Notes: generated by a model from the sequence alone, not told the origin. Positions 38,954 through 49,556 are shown, counted from the first letter of the stretch. The stretch: 64,000 nt of DNA from Yersinia alsatica (GCF_902170305.1 NZ_CABHWW010000011.1:462340-526339), one strand, 5' to 3'. Numbers and translations are program-made.

Positions 38954-40228
38954 ATGACACCTTCTGACCTCGCTTTTGATCAACGCCATATCTGGCATCC
39001 CTATACCTCAATGACTGACCCGCTCCCCTGCTATCCGGTGGTAGCGGCCGAGGGCGTTGAGCTACAACTGGCAGACGGTCGGCGCTTGATTGATGGCATG
39101 TCGTCATGGTGGGCCGCTATTCACGGTTACAATCACCCGGCACTCAACCTGGCGGCACACCAGCAGTTGGATAAAATGTCGCATGTCATGTTTGGCGGAA
39201 TTACCCACCCCCCAGCAGTCAAACTCTGTAGGCAGTTGGTCGATATGACGCCTGCAGCACTGGAATGCGTGTTTTTAGCTGACTCCGGCTCGGTGGCGGT
39301 AGAAGTTGCGCTGAAAATGGCGCTGCAATATTGGCAGGCAAAAGGGGAATCGCGCTCGCGTATTTTGACGCTGCGCCATGGCTACCACGGCGATACCTTT
39401 GGCGCGATGTCGGTTTGTGACCCTCAGAATTCCATGCACAGTTTGTATCGCGGTTATCTGGCCGAAAATCTGTTTGCTTGCGCACCACAATGCCGATTTG
39501 ACGAGCCTTGGAACCCTGAAGACATCACAGATTTTGCCGCGATGATAGCCAAGCATTCCAGTGAAATTGCGGCAGTGATTTTGGAGCCAATAGTGCAAGG
39601 AGCGGGCGGGATGCGTATCTATCACCCTGCTTATCTGCGCGAGGTTCGGGCATTGTGTGATCAACATAATATTTTGTTGATCGCCGATGAAATCGCCACC
39701 GGTTTTGGTCGTACCGGTAAGCTGTTTGCTTGTGAACATGCCGAGGTGGTGCCGGATATTCTCTGTTTGGGTAAGGCGCTAACTGGCGGCTATTTGACAC
39801 TATCAGCCACTCTGACAACCCGCAAAGTGGCAGAAACTATCAGTAACGGTGATGCCGGGTGCTTTATGCACGGGCCAACATTTATGGCCAATCCACTGGC
39901 TTGTGCTGTCGCCTCTGCCAGCCTGAGTTTGCTGGCTGAGAATCACTGGCAGCAGCAGGTTGCGGCGATAGAGAGTCAATTACAGCAAGCATTACTGCCA
40001 CTGGCAGAACACAGAGCCGTCGCTGATGTGCGGGTATTGGGGGCTATCGGCGTCGTGGAAATGAGAGAGGCAGTTAACGTCGCCCATCTGCAACGCGGTT
40101 TTGTCAAACACGGGGTGTGGATACGGCCCTTTGGTAAACTTATTTACCTGATGCCGCCTTATATTATTTCGCCACAAGCACTAACCCAGCTTACTGATGC
40201 CGTGATTGTGGCGGTAGGCAAGCGCTAA
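38954..40228 (+). CDS. bioA: BioA, adenosylmethionine-8-amino-7-oxononanoate aminotransferase
   Basis: A 424-residue class III aminotransferase that makes DAPA using SAM as amino donor. It opens with [21 protein letters not shown] and has [13 protein letters not shown], the PLP-binding Asp in [15 protein letters not shown] and the PLP lysine in [15 protein letters not shown] (about residue 274). Single gene on the plus strand, opposite bioBFCD, as in E. coli. Confidence 0.96.
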   Translation: MTPSDLAFDQRHIWHPYTSMTDPLPCYPVVAAEGVELQLADGRRLIDGMSSWWAAIHGYNHPALNLAAHQQLDKMSHVMFGGITHPPAVKLCRQLVDMTPAALECVFLADSGSVAVEVALKMALQYWQAKGESRSRILTLRHGYHGDTFGAMSVCDPQNSMHSLYRGYLAENLFACAPQCRFDEPWNPEDITDFAAMIAKHSSEIAAVILEPIVQGAGGMRIYHPAYLREVRALCDQHNILLIADEIATGFGRTGKLFACEHAEVVPDILCLGKALTGGYLTLSATLTTRKVAETISNGDAGCFMHGPTFMANPLACAVASASLSLLAENHWQQQVAAIESQLQQALLPLAEHRAVADVRVLGAIGVVEMREAVNVAHLQRGFVKHGVWIRPFGKLIYLMPPYIISPQALTQLTDAVIVAVGKR

Positions 40229-40249
40229 CAAAATAATTTAATAGGCGTT

Positions 40250-40340
40250 ATTGTCGACGTCAGTTTGGATGCGGACAGCGCACAGTAACCGGAATGTACA
40301 CAGAGTACGTGAGGATTGCGAGCACTGCCCAAATTCAAAA
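40250..40340. repeat. Imperfect palindromic element between bioA and pgl
   Basis: About 85 bp with complementary ends (GTCAGTTTGGATGCGGACAGCGC against GCACTGCCCAAATTCAAAATGAC) and a central dyad GTACACAGAGTAC. It separates converging genes and probably serves as terminator or is a dispersed repeat. Confidence 0.55.
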
Positions 40341-40356
40341 TGACAAGTAAAATAGC

Positions 40357-41352
40357 CTATCGCGCCAGGATACTTACCCACATTGGGCCTTTACCTACCG
40401 GATAGCGCGCCAACGTTGTCAGTTGACCGCTGTTCTGGTCGATACGATACACTTCAATGTGATCGGATTTCTGACCGGAAGAGATCAGGAAGTTACCGCT
40501 GTGGTCAATATTAAAGCCGCGCGGTTGTGCTTCAGTCGGATGATGCCCAACCAGTGCAATCTCACGCCCATCGTCAGAAACACTAAAAATGCCCAGCAAG
40601 CTGGCAGTACGGTCGCTAATATACAGATGACGGCCATTTGGCGTGATATGAATATCTGCCGCCCAGCGGGTATCGGTAAAGTCAGCTGGCATCGCATCCA
40701 ATGTTTGAATTAGCTGATAATTCTGCCCATTACTGCTGATTTGATAGACGTCGACCGAGCTATTCAGCTCATTCACACAATAAGCAACCTGATGATTTGG
40801 ATGGAAAGCCATATGACGTGGGCCAGCACCCGCGGCAACAGTGATATCTGCCTGTGCATGTGGCGTCAGTTTGCCATCAACACTCAAATCAAATAACCGC
40901 ACTTTGTCTTCTTTCAGGCAAGGCACCAACAGTATCTGATTAGTTGGGTCAATATTTGCTGAGTGAGGTGCCGGTAAACCATCTAATTGCTGAATAGGTG
41001 CTTGTACCACACCATGCTCATCAATAGGACTGATGCTGACGCAGTTGAAGCTATAAGAAGCAGAGAACAGGAAACGACCTTGTAAATCGGTACCAATGTG
41101 GGTCGGGCTACCAGGAAGTGGTGCCATACCGGCGGCGGTCAAAGTCCCTTCATCACTAATGTTGTAGCTGACGATACCAAAATCAGGACGAACCCCAACA
41201 TAGAGATGACGCTGATTCGGGTTGATTGTCATTGGCTGCACCTGACCCGGCACATCCACTGTTTGCAGTAAGGTTAATTCACCAGCGGAACCTAATTGCC
41301 AGACGTGAATCTGCTGACTGTCTGGGCTTGCCACGTAAACCACTTGCTTCAT
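40357..41352 (-). CDS. pgl: 6-phosphogluconolactonase (YbhE type)
   Basis: A 331-residue seven-bladed propeller enzyme of the pentose phosphate pathway, hydrolysing 6-phosphogluconolactone. It matches E. coli Pgl/YbhE: start [19 protein letters not shown], the active-site region [13 protein letters not shown] (about residues 180-192), and the repeated blade pattern [22 protein letters not shown]. An AAGGAG site precedes the ATG. Confidence 0.95.
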   Translation of the reverse strand: MKQVVYVASPDSQQIHVWQLGSAGELTLLQTVDVPGQVQPMTINPNQRHLYVGVRPDFGIVSYNISDEGTLTAAGMAPLPGSPTHIGTDLQGRFLFSASYSFNCVSISPIDEHGVVQAPIQQLDGLPAPHSANIDPTNQILLVPCLKEDKVRLFDLSVDGKLTPHAQADITVAAGAGPRHMAFHPNHQVAYCVNELNSSVDVYQISSNGQNYQLIQTLDAMPADFTDTRWAADIHITPNGRHLYISDRTASLLGIFSVSDDGREIALVGHHPTEAQPRGFNIDHSGNFLISSGQKSDHIEVYRIDQNSGQLTTLARYPVGKGPMWVSILAR

Positions 41353-41574
41353 CTTTACTCCTTAGTCGAGCCTGTTGGGCAATTCTGTCCAGGCAAATTT
41401 GTCTTGCGCGCCAAATAAGCCCTTAGCCAAATGTTTTTCATTAACTCATCATTTTAGCCTAGCTTACCTGACTGAACAGACATAACAACAGTCCGCCATC
41501 GCGCTGATTAAACTTATCCTGCTTTTTTATCGGCACTGAGCGGCGTTAATAAGGAAAGAGCTGAAGAAGTAGAC

Positions 41575-41604
41575 AAAAAAAGGAGCAATCATAATGATTG
41601 CCCC
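41575..41604 (-). terminator. Rho-independent terminator after the autotransporter gene
   Basis: Minus-strand stem GGGGCAATCA/TGATTGCTCC (one G-T pair) followed by seven T residues, 16 bases after the stop codon. Confidence 0.85.
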
Positions 41605-41619
41605 CTTAAATCGAGGTGA

Positions 41620-44193
41620 TTAGAAGTTGTATTTCACGCCCAGCATCGCGCTGGTGTCGCTGTAGCCTTTATTGCCAATCTGCTGACCAACATTACCCCA
41701 CAAATTAAGCCGCTTACTGAGCTGACCCTCTACGCCCAGTTTCAGTTCAGCGATATTGGCGGCCCCGGCTTGTTTGACGGTGACATTATCCATAACAGTG
41801 CCAAAATCTTTGGTGTTGTGGATCCAGTTAGCTTCAACAAATGGCTGGAATACCCGCTCCTTGCCTTTATCCTGGCTACTGTAACCCTGCATAAAGGCTT
41901 TCACCCCAAGGCGGGTTTGGATATTGCCATCACCAATACCTGAAACGTTAGTACCATTATCTTCTTTATGAGAATCAGCTTTCACTCCCATCCAAACGAC
42001 CTGAGCTTTCGGCTGAATAAAGTAACTGCTGTTCAAGCTTTCGCCTACTTTAAAGGTATAGCCTGTCTCGACAGAGGCTGTAACACCGCTGGATTTGTAA
42101 CTTTCGGCTGCCAGATCCTGTCCTTCAACCCGGTTATTAAACCAGCTGTATTGCGCCCAGCTATCCACATATAAGCCTGACTTATCGGCTTCATTGGCAT
42201 ACCAAGTGCCATACATTCCAAGGCTATAGCCATCGACAGAGGAACGAGCACTGTAACCAGATACACGGGATTCGGTCCGGCTCTTGCTGTTACCGTAGCC
42301 ACCCATGATGCCCAGATGGAAACGATCGGCATCATTATTGCTCCACTGCGCAATATCGCCCCCCAGTTGCAGCACATAGCGATTGCTCTGAGTACCCAAT
42401 TGATCATAGCTGTCTCTGGAACGAGTATGCCCGCCCTCATTACGCATCCACAGGCTGGTGACTTTCTGCTCACCTGTGAAGGCATCGATATATTGAGTTT
42501 CTCCTAAACGGTCATGCAACCGCGTGACAAACATATTGTTGGCTGCGGCCAGGTTAGCGGAGTAGCCACTAGCTTCCGGGCGCTCAACTTTCTGTTTCTG
42601 GTCAGGTTCAACCACACCCGGAGAGGTTGGATCGACAGGCTCAGGTGGGTCGAGCGGAGTAATGATCGGCGCAGAAGCATTAGTTAAATACCAGTGGCTG
42701 CTATTACCATCATGGCTGCGGCCTAAGCTGCTATCGTGCCCGCGATTCAAGCTGTAGTCATAAGCGCCAGCGACGATACGCCCTGATTGGATAAATTCAC
42801 CATCAGATTCACCATTAACCCGAATCAACTCAATACCCTCGAGGGTTTCATTACCCGCCCCACCGGCATTTCTCACTACGACGTAAGTCGTCCCAGAGGT
42901 GTTGCCCTCAATTAAGAGTTTATCGGTTTCTGAAGCATCGTCATTCAGTGCGGTATTAAAATAGATATAGCCGCCGTCACTGTGATAATTGCCGGTCACC
43001 GTCAATGTTTTAAAGGTGGAGCTATTATTAACATAATTAACAATGGCTCCATTGGTTAAATTCAAGGAGCTCAAGTTTGAATCGCCGAACATATTCCAAA
43101 TACTGGAATTACCACTCATTGCCAAATTAATGGTGCCATTATTGCTGCTGCTACTGCCAAGACTTTTCGTTGTCCCGTTAAAAACAGAACCTTCAGCAAG
43201 GCTCAAGTCAATTAAGCCGCCTTTCTCTGCCAGAATATTGCCATCAATATGGAAAACGCCGGTAGTTGATTGATTATTAACAGCATCATAAGACTTTATT
43301 TCTGAACCTGCACCTGTAGCGTAAATAGCATTCGAATTATTGCCACTCACGTTAATTGCCAAGCCACCCAGTATATTAATGATACCGCCACGGGTATTGG
43401 TAGTAGTCCCGGCACTTGCTTTTAGACCGTTAGCACTAGTACCGCTGGTTTTCACCTTGGAGCCATCACCTAAATTCACAACACCACTTTTATTGGCAAA
43501 AACTCCATCGGCTGAATTACCAGAGGTTGTAATTGAGCTATCTTTACCGATAGTCACACTGGCCGATCCTGTTTGCCCAGTATCTCCCACTTCACGGTTA
43601 CCGGCATAAACACCATAACCCAAGCCATCAATAGAATTTGCTCCTGAACCTTCAGTTCTGATGTTAGCCCTGTCGCCTAAGACAATATTATTATACTGCC
43701 CTGCGGTATTGGTAAGGTTGGCACGTACACCAATACCATCTTTAGCGAAGATTTCTGCATCACTACCCAGTGTAATTAGGCTTGAACCCGTGCTGTTACC
43801 GGCATTGATGCCGTCACCCGAAGACCCTAATGCATAAATAGTGGCATTATTGCCAACAGTAATGATGGCCGGATTACTAGCAGGCGCCGCTGATTTTACC
43901 TGTATCGCATCAGCTTTGATACCTGATACACTGATGTACAGATAATTGCCAAATTTCATCTCACCGGCCTGGTTCTTATATAACCCGACAACGGCATTAG
44001 TCGGACTGGAAACTAAATTAAGTGTATTGGTAATAGAGTAGCCGTCGCCAAAAGTACCTTCCCAAAAAGTGGTGTCAGTACAAATGGTTAAATTACATCC
44101 AGCAAAACTTTGGGCACTAAATAAGCCCATCGCCAATGAAATGATAATAGTTATTCTTTTCTTTCTAAAAATTCTAGCGGGTGAATTCTTCAT
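41620..44193 (-). CDS. Autotransporter (type Va) with pertactin-like passenger
   Basis: An 857-residue outer-membrane autotransporter. A basic signal peptide (MKNSPARIFRKKRITIIISL...SFA) precedes a passenger of roughly 540 residues made of short repeated beta-strand turns with many Asn/Ser/Gly (ITVGNNATIYALGSSGDGIN, DSSITTSGNSADGVF), the look of a beta-helix, ending in a Pro-rich linker (APIITPLDPPEPVDPTSPG). The C-terminal 260 residues form the translocator barrel (SLWMRNEGGHTRSRDS...) ending in Phe (MLGVKYNF), as needed for BamA recognition. The frame is open to 44379, but ATG 44193 has CAGGA. It interrupts the E. coli-like order pgl-ybhA, so it is probably acquired. No protease catalytic triad was noticed; adhesion is a reasonable guess. 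Confidence 0.88.
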   Translation of the reverse strand: MKNSPARIFRKKRITIIISLAMGLFSAQSFAGCNLTICTDTTFWEGTFGDGYSITNTLNLVSSPTNAVVGLYKNQAGEMKFGNYLYISVSGIKADAIQVKSAAPASNPAIITVGNNATIYALGSSGDGINAGNSTGSSLITLGSDAEIFAKDGIGVRANLTNTAGQYNNIVLGDRANIRTEGSGANSIDGLGYGVYAGNREVGDTGQTGSASVTIGKDSSITTSGNSADGVFANKSGVVNLGDGSKVKTSGTSANGLKASAGTTTNTRGGIINILGGLAINVSGNNSNAIYATGAGSEIKSYDAVNNQSTTGVFHIDGNILAEKGGLIDLSLAEGSVFNGTTKSLGSSSSNNGTINLAMSGNSSIWNMFGDSNLSSLNLTNGAIVNYVNNSSTFKTLTVTGNYHSDGGYIYFNTALNDDASETDKLLIEGNTSGTTYVVVRNAGGAGNETLEGIELIRVNGESDGEFIQSGRIVAGAYDYSLNRGHDSSLGRSHDGNSSHWYLTNASAPIITPLDPPEPVDPTSPGVVEPDQKQKVERPEASGYSANLAAANNMFVTRLHDRLGETQYIDAFTGEQKVTSLWMRNEGGHTRSRDSYDQLGTQSNRYVLQLGGDIAQWSNNDADRFHLGIMGGYGNSKSRTESRVSGYSARSSVDGYSLGMYGTWYANEADKSGLYVDSWAQYSWFNNRVEGQDLAAESYKSSGVTASVETGYTFKVGESLNSSYFIQPKAQVVWMGVKADSHKEDNGTNVSGIGDGNIQTRLGVKAFMQGYSSQDKGKERVFQPFVEANWIHNTKDFGTVMDNVTVKQAGAANIAELKLGVEGQLSKRLNLWGNVGQQIGNKGYSDTSAMLGVKYNF

Positions 44194-44737
44194 ATTAATG
44201 TCCTGGTTTTTCTGTACAAAATTAAAACAAATTAAGGCTTGTAACTTTTGTGAATTTTTTATTTTTAATAGAACTAGGGTCTTTTTTATTTTCCTAAAAA
44301 AACAAATAGAAGAGTTTATTAATTTCAAGCGGAATGTAGCACCAATCGGCAAGTAAATAATGTAAGAACACATCACCATTGGCTGTGTGAATCTTCCTAC
44401 AATTTATTGAATTCAAATTTATTTAATTTAAATTCAATAAATTGACTTAAACTTACACATTGCAAGGCATAACAAAAATGACAATTAGTTGATTAAGATC
44501 ATTTAAAAGTTCATTAGCAGCTTTGATGTTTCGTTTATGTTTCATTTAAAATAGAGTTATTAAACCCAATCACATTTAAATATTTCTTGAGTGTAAAAAT
44601 AACTGCATTATCTGCTTTTAGGCTAATGTCGAGCTGATGCTGACCTCGCCGGGCTAGTTTAATCAGCCGCCTATCCGGTGTACTATCAGAAAATACTATT
44701 CAGACATATTATTTTCACACTTAGAATTAGGGCCACT
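44194..44737. other. AT-rich regulatory region between the autotransporter gene and ybhA
   Basis: A 540-bp divergent spacer, very AT-rich near 44200-44460, holding the long palindrome described separately. No gene is seen. Confidence 0.5.
44400..44444. repeat. Long AT-rich palindrome upstream of the autotransporter gene
   Basis: CAATTTATTGAATT (44400-44413) and AATTCAATAAATTG (44431-44444) are perfect complements and pairing continues inward with one mismatch (AAATT/AATTT). It lies about 210 bp before the autotransporter ATG. It could extrude, bind a regulator or bind H-NS-like proteins. Confidence 0.6.
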
Positions 44738-45559
44738 ATGACATACCGTATAATTGCATTGGATCTGGACGGCACACTGTTAGATAGCAAAAAACGTATT
44801 CTGCCGGAGTCCTTATCCGCATTAGCGCAAGCACGCGCTGAGGGCGTGAAAGTGGTGGTGGTTACAGGCCGTCATCATGTAGCGATTCATCCGTTTTATC
44901 AGGCGCTACAACTCGACACTCCGGCTATTTGCTGTAACGGCACCTACATTTATGACTATCATGCTAAAAAAGTGTTGGACTCCAATCCATTGCAGCCTCA
45001 GCAGGCGGTTCAAGTCTTGCAACTGCTGGAGCAAACCCATATTCATGGGCTGATGTATGTAGATGATGCCATGCTCTATCAACAAACCAGTGGGCATGTT
45101 ATTCGCTCTCTTAGCTGGGCCGAGTCATTGCCAGCAGCACAGCGCCCGACACTTCTGCATGTCGATAGCTTGCTGGATGCCGCCCACAGTGCCACTGCCA
45201 TCTGGAAATTCGCTACGTCCCATGCAGATATCGAGCAGCTAAAAGCTTTTGCTACCATGGTAGAAGATGAAATGGGGCTGGCCTGTGAATGGTCATGGCA
45301 CGATCAGGTAGATATCGCTCAGGCCGGGAACAGCAAAGGGAATCGCCTGCAACAATGGGTTGAGTCGCAGGGGATGAGTATGAAAGATGTCATCGCCTTT
45401 GGTGACAACTTTAACGACTTAAGTATGCTGGAGAGCGCGGGTCTGGGTGTGGCGATGGGCAACAGCGCCGATGCCATCAAACAGCGGGCTGACTTGGTGA
45501 TTGCCGATAATGAACAGCCGGGGATTGCTGCCGTTATCCGCCAGCATGTTCTAGCCTGA
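44738..45559 (+). CDS. ybhA: YbhA, HAD-family pyridoxal phosphate phosphatase
   Basis: A 273-residue Cof-type HAD hydrolase. The nucleophile motif is ALDLDGTLLDSKK (DxD), with motif II VVTGRHH and motif IV GDNFNDLSMLESAGLGVAMGNSAD near the end. The match in length and position next to mod and pgl genes identifies it as YbhA, which dephosphorylates pyridoxal 5'-phosphate. The frame opens earlier at 44678, but ATG 44738 (MTYRIIALD) is the family start. Confidence 0.93.
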   Translation: MTYRIIALDLDGTLLDSKKRILPESLSALAQARAEGVKVVVVTGRHHVAIHPFYQALQLDTPAICCNGTYIYDYHAKKVLDSNPLQPQQAVQVLQLLEQTHIHGLMYVDDAMLYQQTSGHVIRSLSWAESLPAAQRPTLLHVDSLLDAAHSATAIWKFATSHADIEQLKAFATMVEDEMGLACEWSWHDQVDIAQAGNSKGNRLQQWVESQGMSMKDVIAFGDNFNDLSMLESAGLGVAMGNSADAIKQRADLVIADNEQPGIAAVIRQHVLA

Positions 45560-45600
45560 TCCCCTGCATCTTTCATGTTGCAGCCGTGTTGGCTACCAAC

Positions 45601-45631
45601 AAAAAGCGCCTCAATTAAGGGCGCTTTTTTG
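45601..45631 (+). terminator. Rho-independent terminator after ybhA
   Basis: AAAAAGCGCC (45601-45610) pairs with GGCGCTTTTT (45620-45629), followed by T residues. Because it is A-rich before and T-rich after, it may also end modABC. Confidence 0.88.
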
Positions 45632-45657
45632 TTGCTTCGACAGTATCGATGCTGAGG

Positions 45658-46722
45658 TTAGTTCTTGCGATTAAACGATACGCTTTTTATCTGTGCATAG
45701 ACCCATTGACCGGGTTTTAGCCCTAATTCATCTCTGGCCCATGGCGTAATTCGTGCCCATAGCCATTGATCGCCAATAGCAAGTTTGACATCAATCTGCC
45801 CATCAACCTCAAGACACTCGGTTATTTTTACCGGCAAGATATTGCGGATACTGCTGTTTTGTGGCGGCTGCAATATCAATGAAACATCCGCTGCATTGAT
45901 ACGGATACGCATTGAGTCACCCTCTTGCGCATCCAGCTTACCAACCCACAAACGCTGGTCACCTAAAGCCAGTGCCGTCATCGCATAGCGGTCATGGTGA
46001 CCAATCACACTCACCCGTAATATGCTGCTGGGTTCTTCCCGTTGCAGCCACGGACGTAGTGCACTACTGGCCCACACCTCTTCTAACTCGCCGACAGCGC
46101 GAACTTTACCGGCATCCATCACTACCACTTGATCAGCCAAACGCAAAATCTCATCCATGCTGTGGCTGACATACAGAATGGGGGTATTAACATCTTTCCC
46201 CAGCCGCTCCAGATAAGGCAGCAACTCCCGCTTGCGCGGCAAATCCAGTGAGGCGAGTGGCTCATCCATCAACAGCAGCTCTGGTGCCGTCAGCAATGCA
46301 CGGCCAATCGCCACTCGCTGCTTCTCTCCACCAGAAAGTGTTAACGGAAAACGCCGTAATAACGGCTCGATCCCCAACAACCCGACGATAGTATCAAACT
46401 GCCCGCGCATTGACGGGCTCATACCGTACTGCAAATTGCCTATCACACTATAATGGGGAAACAGACGGGCATCCTGAAACACATACCCTACCCGCCGCTT
46501 TTCCGGTGGCAGATAAATTTGCCGCTCGGCATCCACCAGCACCCGGCCATTAAGCACCACTTTGCCTTGCTGTGGGCGAGTCAAGCCACCAATCACATTG
46601 ATTAGCGAGGTCTTACCCGCGCCAGACAAACCAAAAATCGCGGTGATACCCTGTGCGGGTAAATTAGTGGACACTTGCAAATGCAAGTCACCCAGTTGTT
46701 GACTGAAATCCAACTCTAGCAT
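45658..46722 (-). CDS. modC: ModC, molybdate ABC transporter ATP-binding protein
   Basis: A 354-residue ATPase for molybdate import. Walker A is GLSGAGKTS (about residue 31), Q-loop [14 protein letters not shown], signature [15 protein letters not shown] and Walker [15 protein letters not shown]-terminal MOP/TOBE domain (about residues 290-354) binds oxyanion and gives feedback in relatives. It overlaps the end of modB by seven bases. Confidence 0.95.
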   Translation of the reverse strand: MLELDFSQQLGDLHLQVSTNLPAQGITAIFGLSGAGKTSLINVIGGLTRPQQGKVVLNGRVLVDAERQIYLPPEKRRVGYVFQDARLFPHYSVIGNLQYGMSPSMRGQFDTIVGLLGIEPLLRRFPLTLSGGEKQRVAIGRALLTAPELLLMDEPLASLDLPRKRELLPYLERLGKDVNTPILYVSHSMDEILRLADQVVVMDAGKVRAVGELEEVWASSALRPWLQREEPSSILRVSVIGHHDRYAMTALALGDQRLWVGKLDAQEGDSMRIRINAADVSLILQPPQNSSIRNILPVKITECLEVDGQIDVKLAIGDQWLWARITPWARDELGLKPGQWVYAQIKSVSFNRKN

Positions 46723-47411
46723 GGTGCCCCCATGCGTTTTTTACCCCAACGAGCCAGCCACTCAGACAACAACAGAGAAACCAATGAAAGAATAATAGCA
46801 ATAACACATAGACGCCCCGCAGCGGCCTCCGCTCCCGGCGTTTGAATCAGGGTATACATCGCTAGCGGAATGGTGCGCGTTTCACCGGGAATGTTCGACA
46901 CGAAGGTGATGGTCGCGCCAAACTCCCCCAGCGAACGGGCAAACGACAATACTGTTCCGGCAATGACCCCAGGCAAAGAAAGCGGCAACGTGATGGTGAA
47001 AAATACTCGCCACGGATTCGCACCTAAGGTGCGCGCTGCTAGCTCCAAACGGGTATCCACCGCCTCTAGCGCCAAACGAATAGCCCTGACCATCAGCGGG
47101 AAAGCTACCACCGCCGAGGCTAGTGCGGCACCGCGCCAACTGAAACTGAAGTTAATGCCAAACCAGCTATACAACCATTCACCAATAAAGCCGCGCCGCC
47201 CCATGCTCACCAGCAACAAATAACCGATGACGACGGGAGGCAATACCAGCGGTAAATGAATAATGCTATCTAACAATGATTTACCGGGAAAGCGGCAGCG
47301 CACTAGAATCCATGCCATCAGGATACCTAATGGCAAACTCCACACCACCGCAACACCAGAAACCTTCAGGCTAAGAATAATTGCCTGCCACTCATACTCG
47401 CTCAATATCAT
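46716..47411 (-). CDS. modB: ModB, molybdate ABC transporter permease
   Basis: A 231-residue inner-membrane permease with five to six helices and the coupling loop [24 protein letters not shown] (about residues 140-163). It overlaps modA by one base and modC by seven, so the operon modA-modB-modC is translationally linked. Confidence 0.95.
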   Translation of the reverse strand: MILSEYEWQAIILSLKVSGVAVVWSLPLGILMAWILVRCRFPGKSLLDSIIHLPLVLPPVVIGYLLLVSMGRRGFIGEWLYSWFGINFSFSWRGAALASAVVAFPLMVRAIRLALEAVDTRLELAARTLGANPWRVFFTITLPLSLPGVIAGTVLSFARSLGEFGATITFVSNIPGETRTIPLAMYTLIQTPGAEAAAGRLCVIAIILSLVSLLLSEWLARWGKKRMGAPC

Positions 47412-48190
47412 TAGCGTGGGGTAAATCCATAATTTTTGAAAATAGCGGCCGCTGCTGGGGTTTTCAGATAATCATAGAAAGCAGTAACGGTCGGATTTTC
47501 ATGGCCCTTAACAATTGCCATTGGGTATTCAACCGGCTTATGAGTTGCTTCCGGGAATATTCCAACAACCTTCACTTTCTTACTGGCTATAGCATCTGAA
47601 CCATACACAATACCCAGTGGTGCTTCTGAGCGCTCAACCAATGTCATGGCATTACGTACGTTATCAGCACGCGCCATTACCGGTGCTAGCGTTTCCCAGG
47701 CACCTAAATTCTCGAGTGCTTCTTTGGCGTAAATACCCGCCGGAACGTGGTCAGGATCGCCGACAGCCAAGCGGCCGCCATCCAGCAATTTCTTCCAGTC
47801 GGTTTTTTTATCAATCTCAACTTTATCAATTTTGCTGTCTTGTGGCGCGATCAACACCAATTCGTTACCTAACAAAGTATAGCGCGTACTGGCAACTATT
47901 TGTTGCTTATCAATCGCATAATCCATCCATTGCTGGTCAGCAGAAATAAACAGATCGGCGGGAGCACCTTGCTCAATCTGGCGTGCCAGTGTTGAAGACG
48001 AGGCAAAGGAAGAGACCACATCAACCTGCTTCTCTTTTTTATACTGCGCGGCAATGTCTTGTAGTGCATTAGTCAGAGAAGCCGCAGCAAAAACCGTAAT
48101 ATTTTCGGCGGCCATCGTCGTGCCGGAAAAAGCTGCCAGCAATGCTGCACTTGCTACCCATTTACTAACTTTTCCGTATTGATTCTTCAT
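47411..48190 (-). CDS. modA: ModA, periplasmic molybdate-binding protein
   Basis: A 259-residue binding protein. The signal peptide ends near TTMAAENITVFAA. Oxyanion ligands sit in FAAASLTNALQDIA (first Ser) and SSFASSSTLARQIEQGAPADLFISAD. The central VGDPDHVPAGIYAKEAL and C-terminal segments are typical. A GGAG site precedes the ATG, and a ModE operator lies just upstream. Confidence 0.95.
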   Translation of the reverse strand: MKNQYGKVSKWVASAALLAAFSGTTMAAENITVFAAASLTNALQDIAAQYKKEKQVDVVSSFASSSTLARQIEQGAPADLFISADQQWMDYAIDKQQIVASTRYTLLGNELVLIAPQDSKIDKVEIDKKTDWKKLLDGGRLAVGDPDHVPAGIYAKEALENLGAWETLAPVMARADNVRNAMTLVERSEAPLGIVYGSDAIASKKVKVVGIFPEATHKPVEYPMAIVKGHENPTVTAFYDYLKTPAAAAIFKNYGFTPR

Positions 48191-48211
48191 GTTGTTCTCC
48201 GGGTTAATGAA

Positions 48212-48239
48212 ATCGTTATATACATTGAAATATAACGTA
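48212..48239. promoter_or_regulatory. ModE operator of modABC
   Basis: ATCGTTATATA, six bases, then AATATAACGTA: both half-sites of the ModE consensus are almost perfect. It is 22 bp before the modA ATG, so it overlaps the promoter/start region, and ModE-molybdate should repress uptake when molybdate is plentiful. Confidence 0.88.
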
Positions 48240-48324
48240 ACATTATAGGCAGGTCATGCAGTTTATCGACAAGATGTGAGCTTTCTTGAGTTATAGGAGT
48301 CATGCAGGGAAATGAAACAAAAGG

Positions 48325-48361
48325 CAAAAACGAAAATGCCCAGCGTTCACACGCCAGGCAT
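48325..48361 (-). terminator. Terminator after acrZ
   Basis: Minus-strand stem ATGCCTGGCG/CGCTGGGCAT with two wobble pairs and a 6-nt loop, then TTTTCGTTTTT. It separates acrZ from modABC. Confidence 0.75.
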
Positions 48362-48391
48362 TCAGAAATCGTATACAACAGACCTAATTAA

Positions 48392-48532
48392 TTAGGAGCG
48401 TTCTTTGCTATGACCGGTCTTGGAAATGATGTTGAACAGTTCACCCAGCCCATAGATCAAGCCCAAAATCACTGCCATCACCACGGGAACCATGACTACA
48501 GCAAAGACCAGACTTTTCAATAGTTCTAACAT
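48392..48532 (-). CDS. acrZ: AcrZ, small subunit of the AcrAB-TolC pump
   Basis: A 46-residue single-helix membrane protein starting [19 protein letters not shown] and continuing [14 protein letters not shown]. This is nearly the E. coli AcrZ (YbhT) sequence; the last ten residues differ ([11 protein letters not shown]). AcrZ binds AcrB and widens export of some drugs such as chloramphenicol. An AGAGG site lies before the ATG. It lies between modA and modE as in E. coli. Confidence 0.93.
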   Translation of the reverse strand: MLELLKSLVFAVVMVPVVMAVILGLIYGLGELFNIISKTGHSKERS

Positions 48533-48764
48533 GCCAGCCTCTCAGTTTACTACTTAAAGAGCGATAACCCACGTTATCACAATAAACATTATGTATTCAC
48601 TGTAAATTATATCAGCAATGAATAAGCTCGGTTATTTTAACCAACAATAAAAGAATGTAACCTGCCAAACGTGCGGTTTGTGGCTCAACCTTGCGTACTT
48701 GCCGTTGATTGGATATACACAACCTATTGAGTCACAATAACCGTTTCCCGCTGGAGCAAAAAAT

Positions 48765-49556
48765 ATGCAGGCCGAAATCCTACTCACTCTAAAACTTCAG
48801 CAGCGACTGTTTGCCGATCCCCGCCGCATTTCATTACTGAAGCAAATACAGAACACAGGTTCTATCAGTCAGGGGGCAAAACTGGCTGGCATTAGCTACA
48901 AAAGTGCTTGGGACGCCATCAATGAAATGAATACATTGGCGGAAGAAACACTGGTTGAACGGGCAACTGGCGGCAAAGGTGGTGGCGGTGCCTTTTTGAC
49001 CGGCTATGGTGAGCGCTTAATTCAGCTCTATGATTTACTTGAGAAAATTCAGCAAAAAGCCTTTGATACTCTGAAAGCTGATTCTATGCCGCTGGATAGT
49101 CTGTTAGCCGCTATTTCACGTTTTTCACTGCAAACCAGCGCCCGCAATCAGTTTTTCGGTACTGTGATTGAGCGCGACCATCAGCAAGTTCAACAGCATA
49201 TCAATATTCTGCTGTCTGATGGTAAAACCCGTTTATCTGCCGCCCTAACCCAGCAAAGTGCCGATCGGCTACAGCTTTCCGCAGGTAAAGAAGTGCTGGC
49301 CTTGATCAAAGCTCCGTGGATAAAGCTGGTTACAGATCAAGCACTGGCAGGAGCTGCTGATAACTCCCTGCCCGGTAAGGTGGCAAGTATTGAGCCGGGT
49401 AATGAACACAGTGAAGTTATCGTGGCTCTGGCAGGAGGGGCTAGTCTCTGCTCGACACAAAGCAACAGTGAATTACATAAACTGAATTTGCGAGTGGGTA
49501 GTGACGTTATTGCACAGTTCAACGCAGATAGAGTCATTATCGCGACACTTTGCTAA
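48765..49556 (+). CDS. modE: ModE, molybdate-responsive transcription regulator
   Basis: A 263-residue dimeric regulator. The N-terminal winged helix-turn-helix shows GSISQGAKLAGISYKSAWDAINEMN and TGGKGGGGAFLTGYGERLI. Two C-terminal MOP domains (about residues 125-190 and 195-262) contain ARNQFFGTVI and GNEHSEVIVALAGGASLCS for molybdate binding. It should act at the ModE sites upstream of modA and moaA in this window. Divergent from acrZ. Confidence 0.95.
   Translation: MQAEILLTLKLQQRLFADPRRISLLKQIQNTGSISQGAKLAGISYKSAWDAINEMNTLAEETLVERATGGKGGGGAFLTGYGERLIQLYDLLEKIQQKAFDTLKADSMPLDSLLAAISRFSLQTSARNQFFGTVIERDHQQVQQHINILLSDGKTRLSAALTQQSADRLQLSAGKEVLALIKAPWIKLVTDQALAGAADNSLPGKVASIEPGNEHSEVIVALAGGASLCSTQSNSELHKLNLRVGSDVIAQFNADRVIIATLC

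Noticed and set aside
48187..48378. 63-residue minus-strand frame between modA and acrZ
   Set aside because: It covers the modA operator and the acrZ terminator and has no ribosome site or homologue that I recognise.
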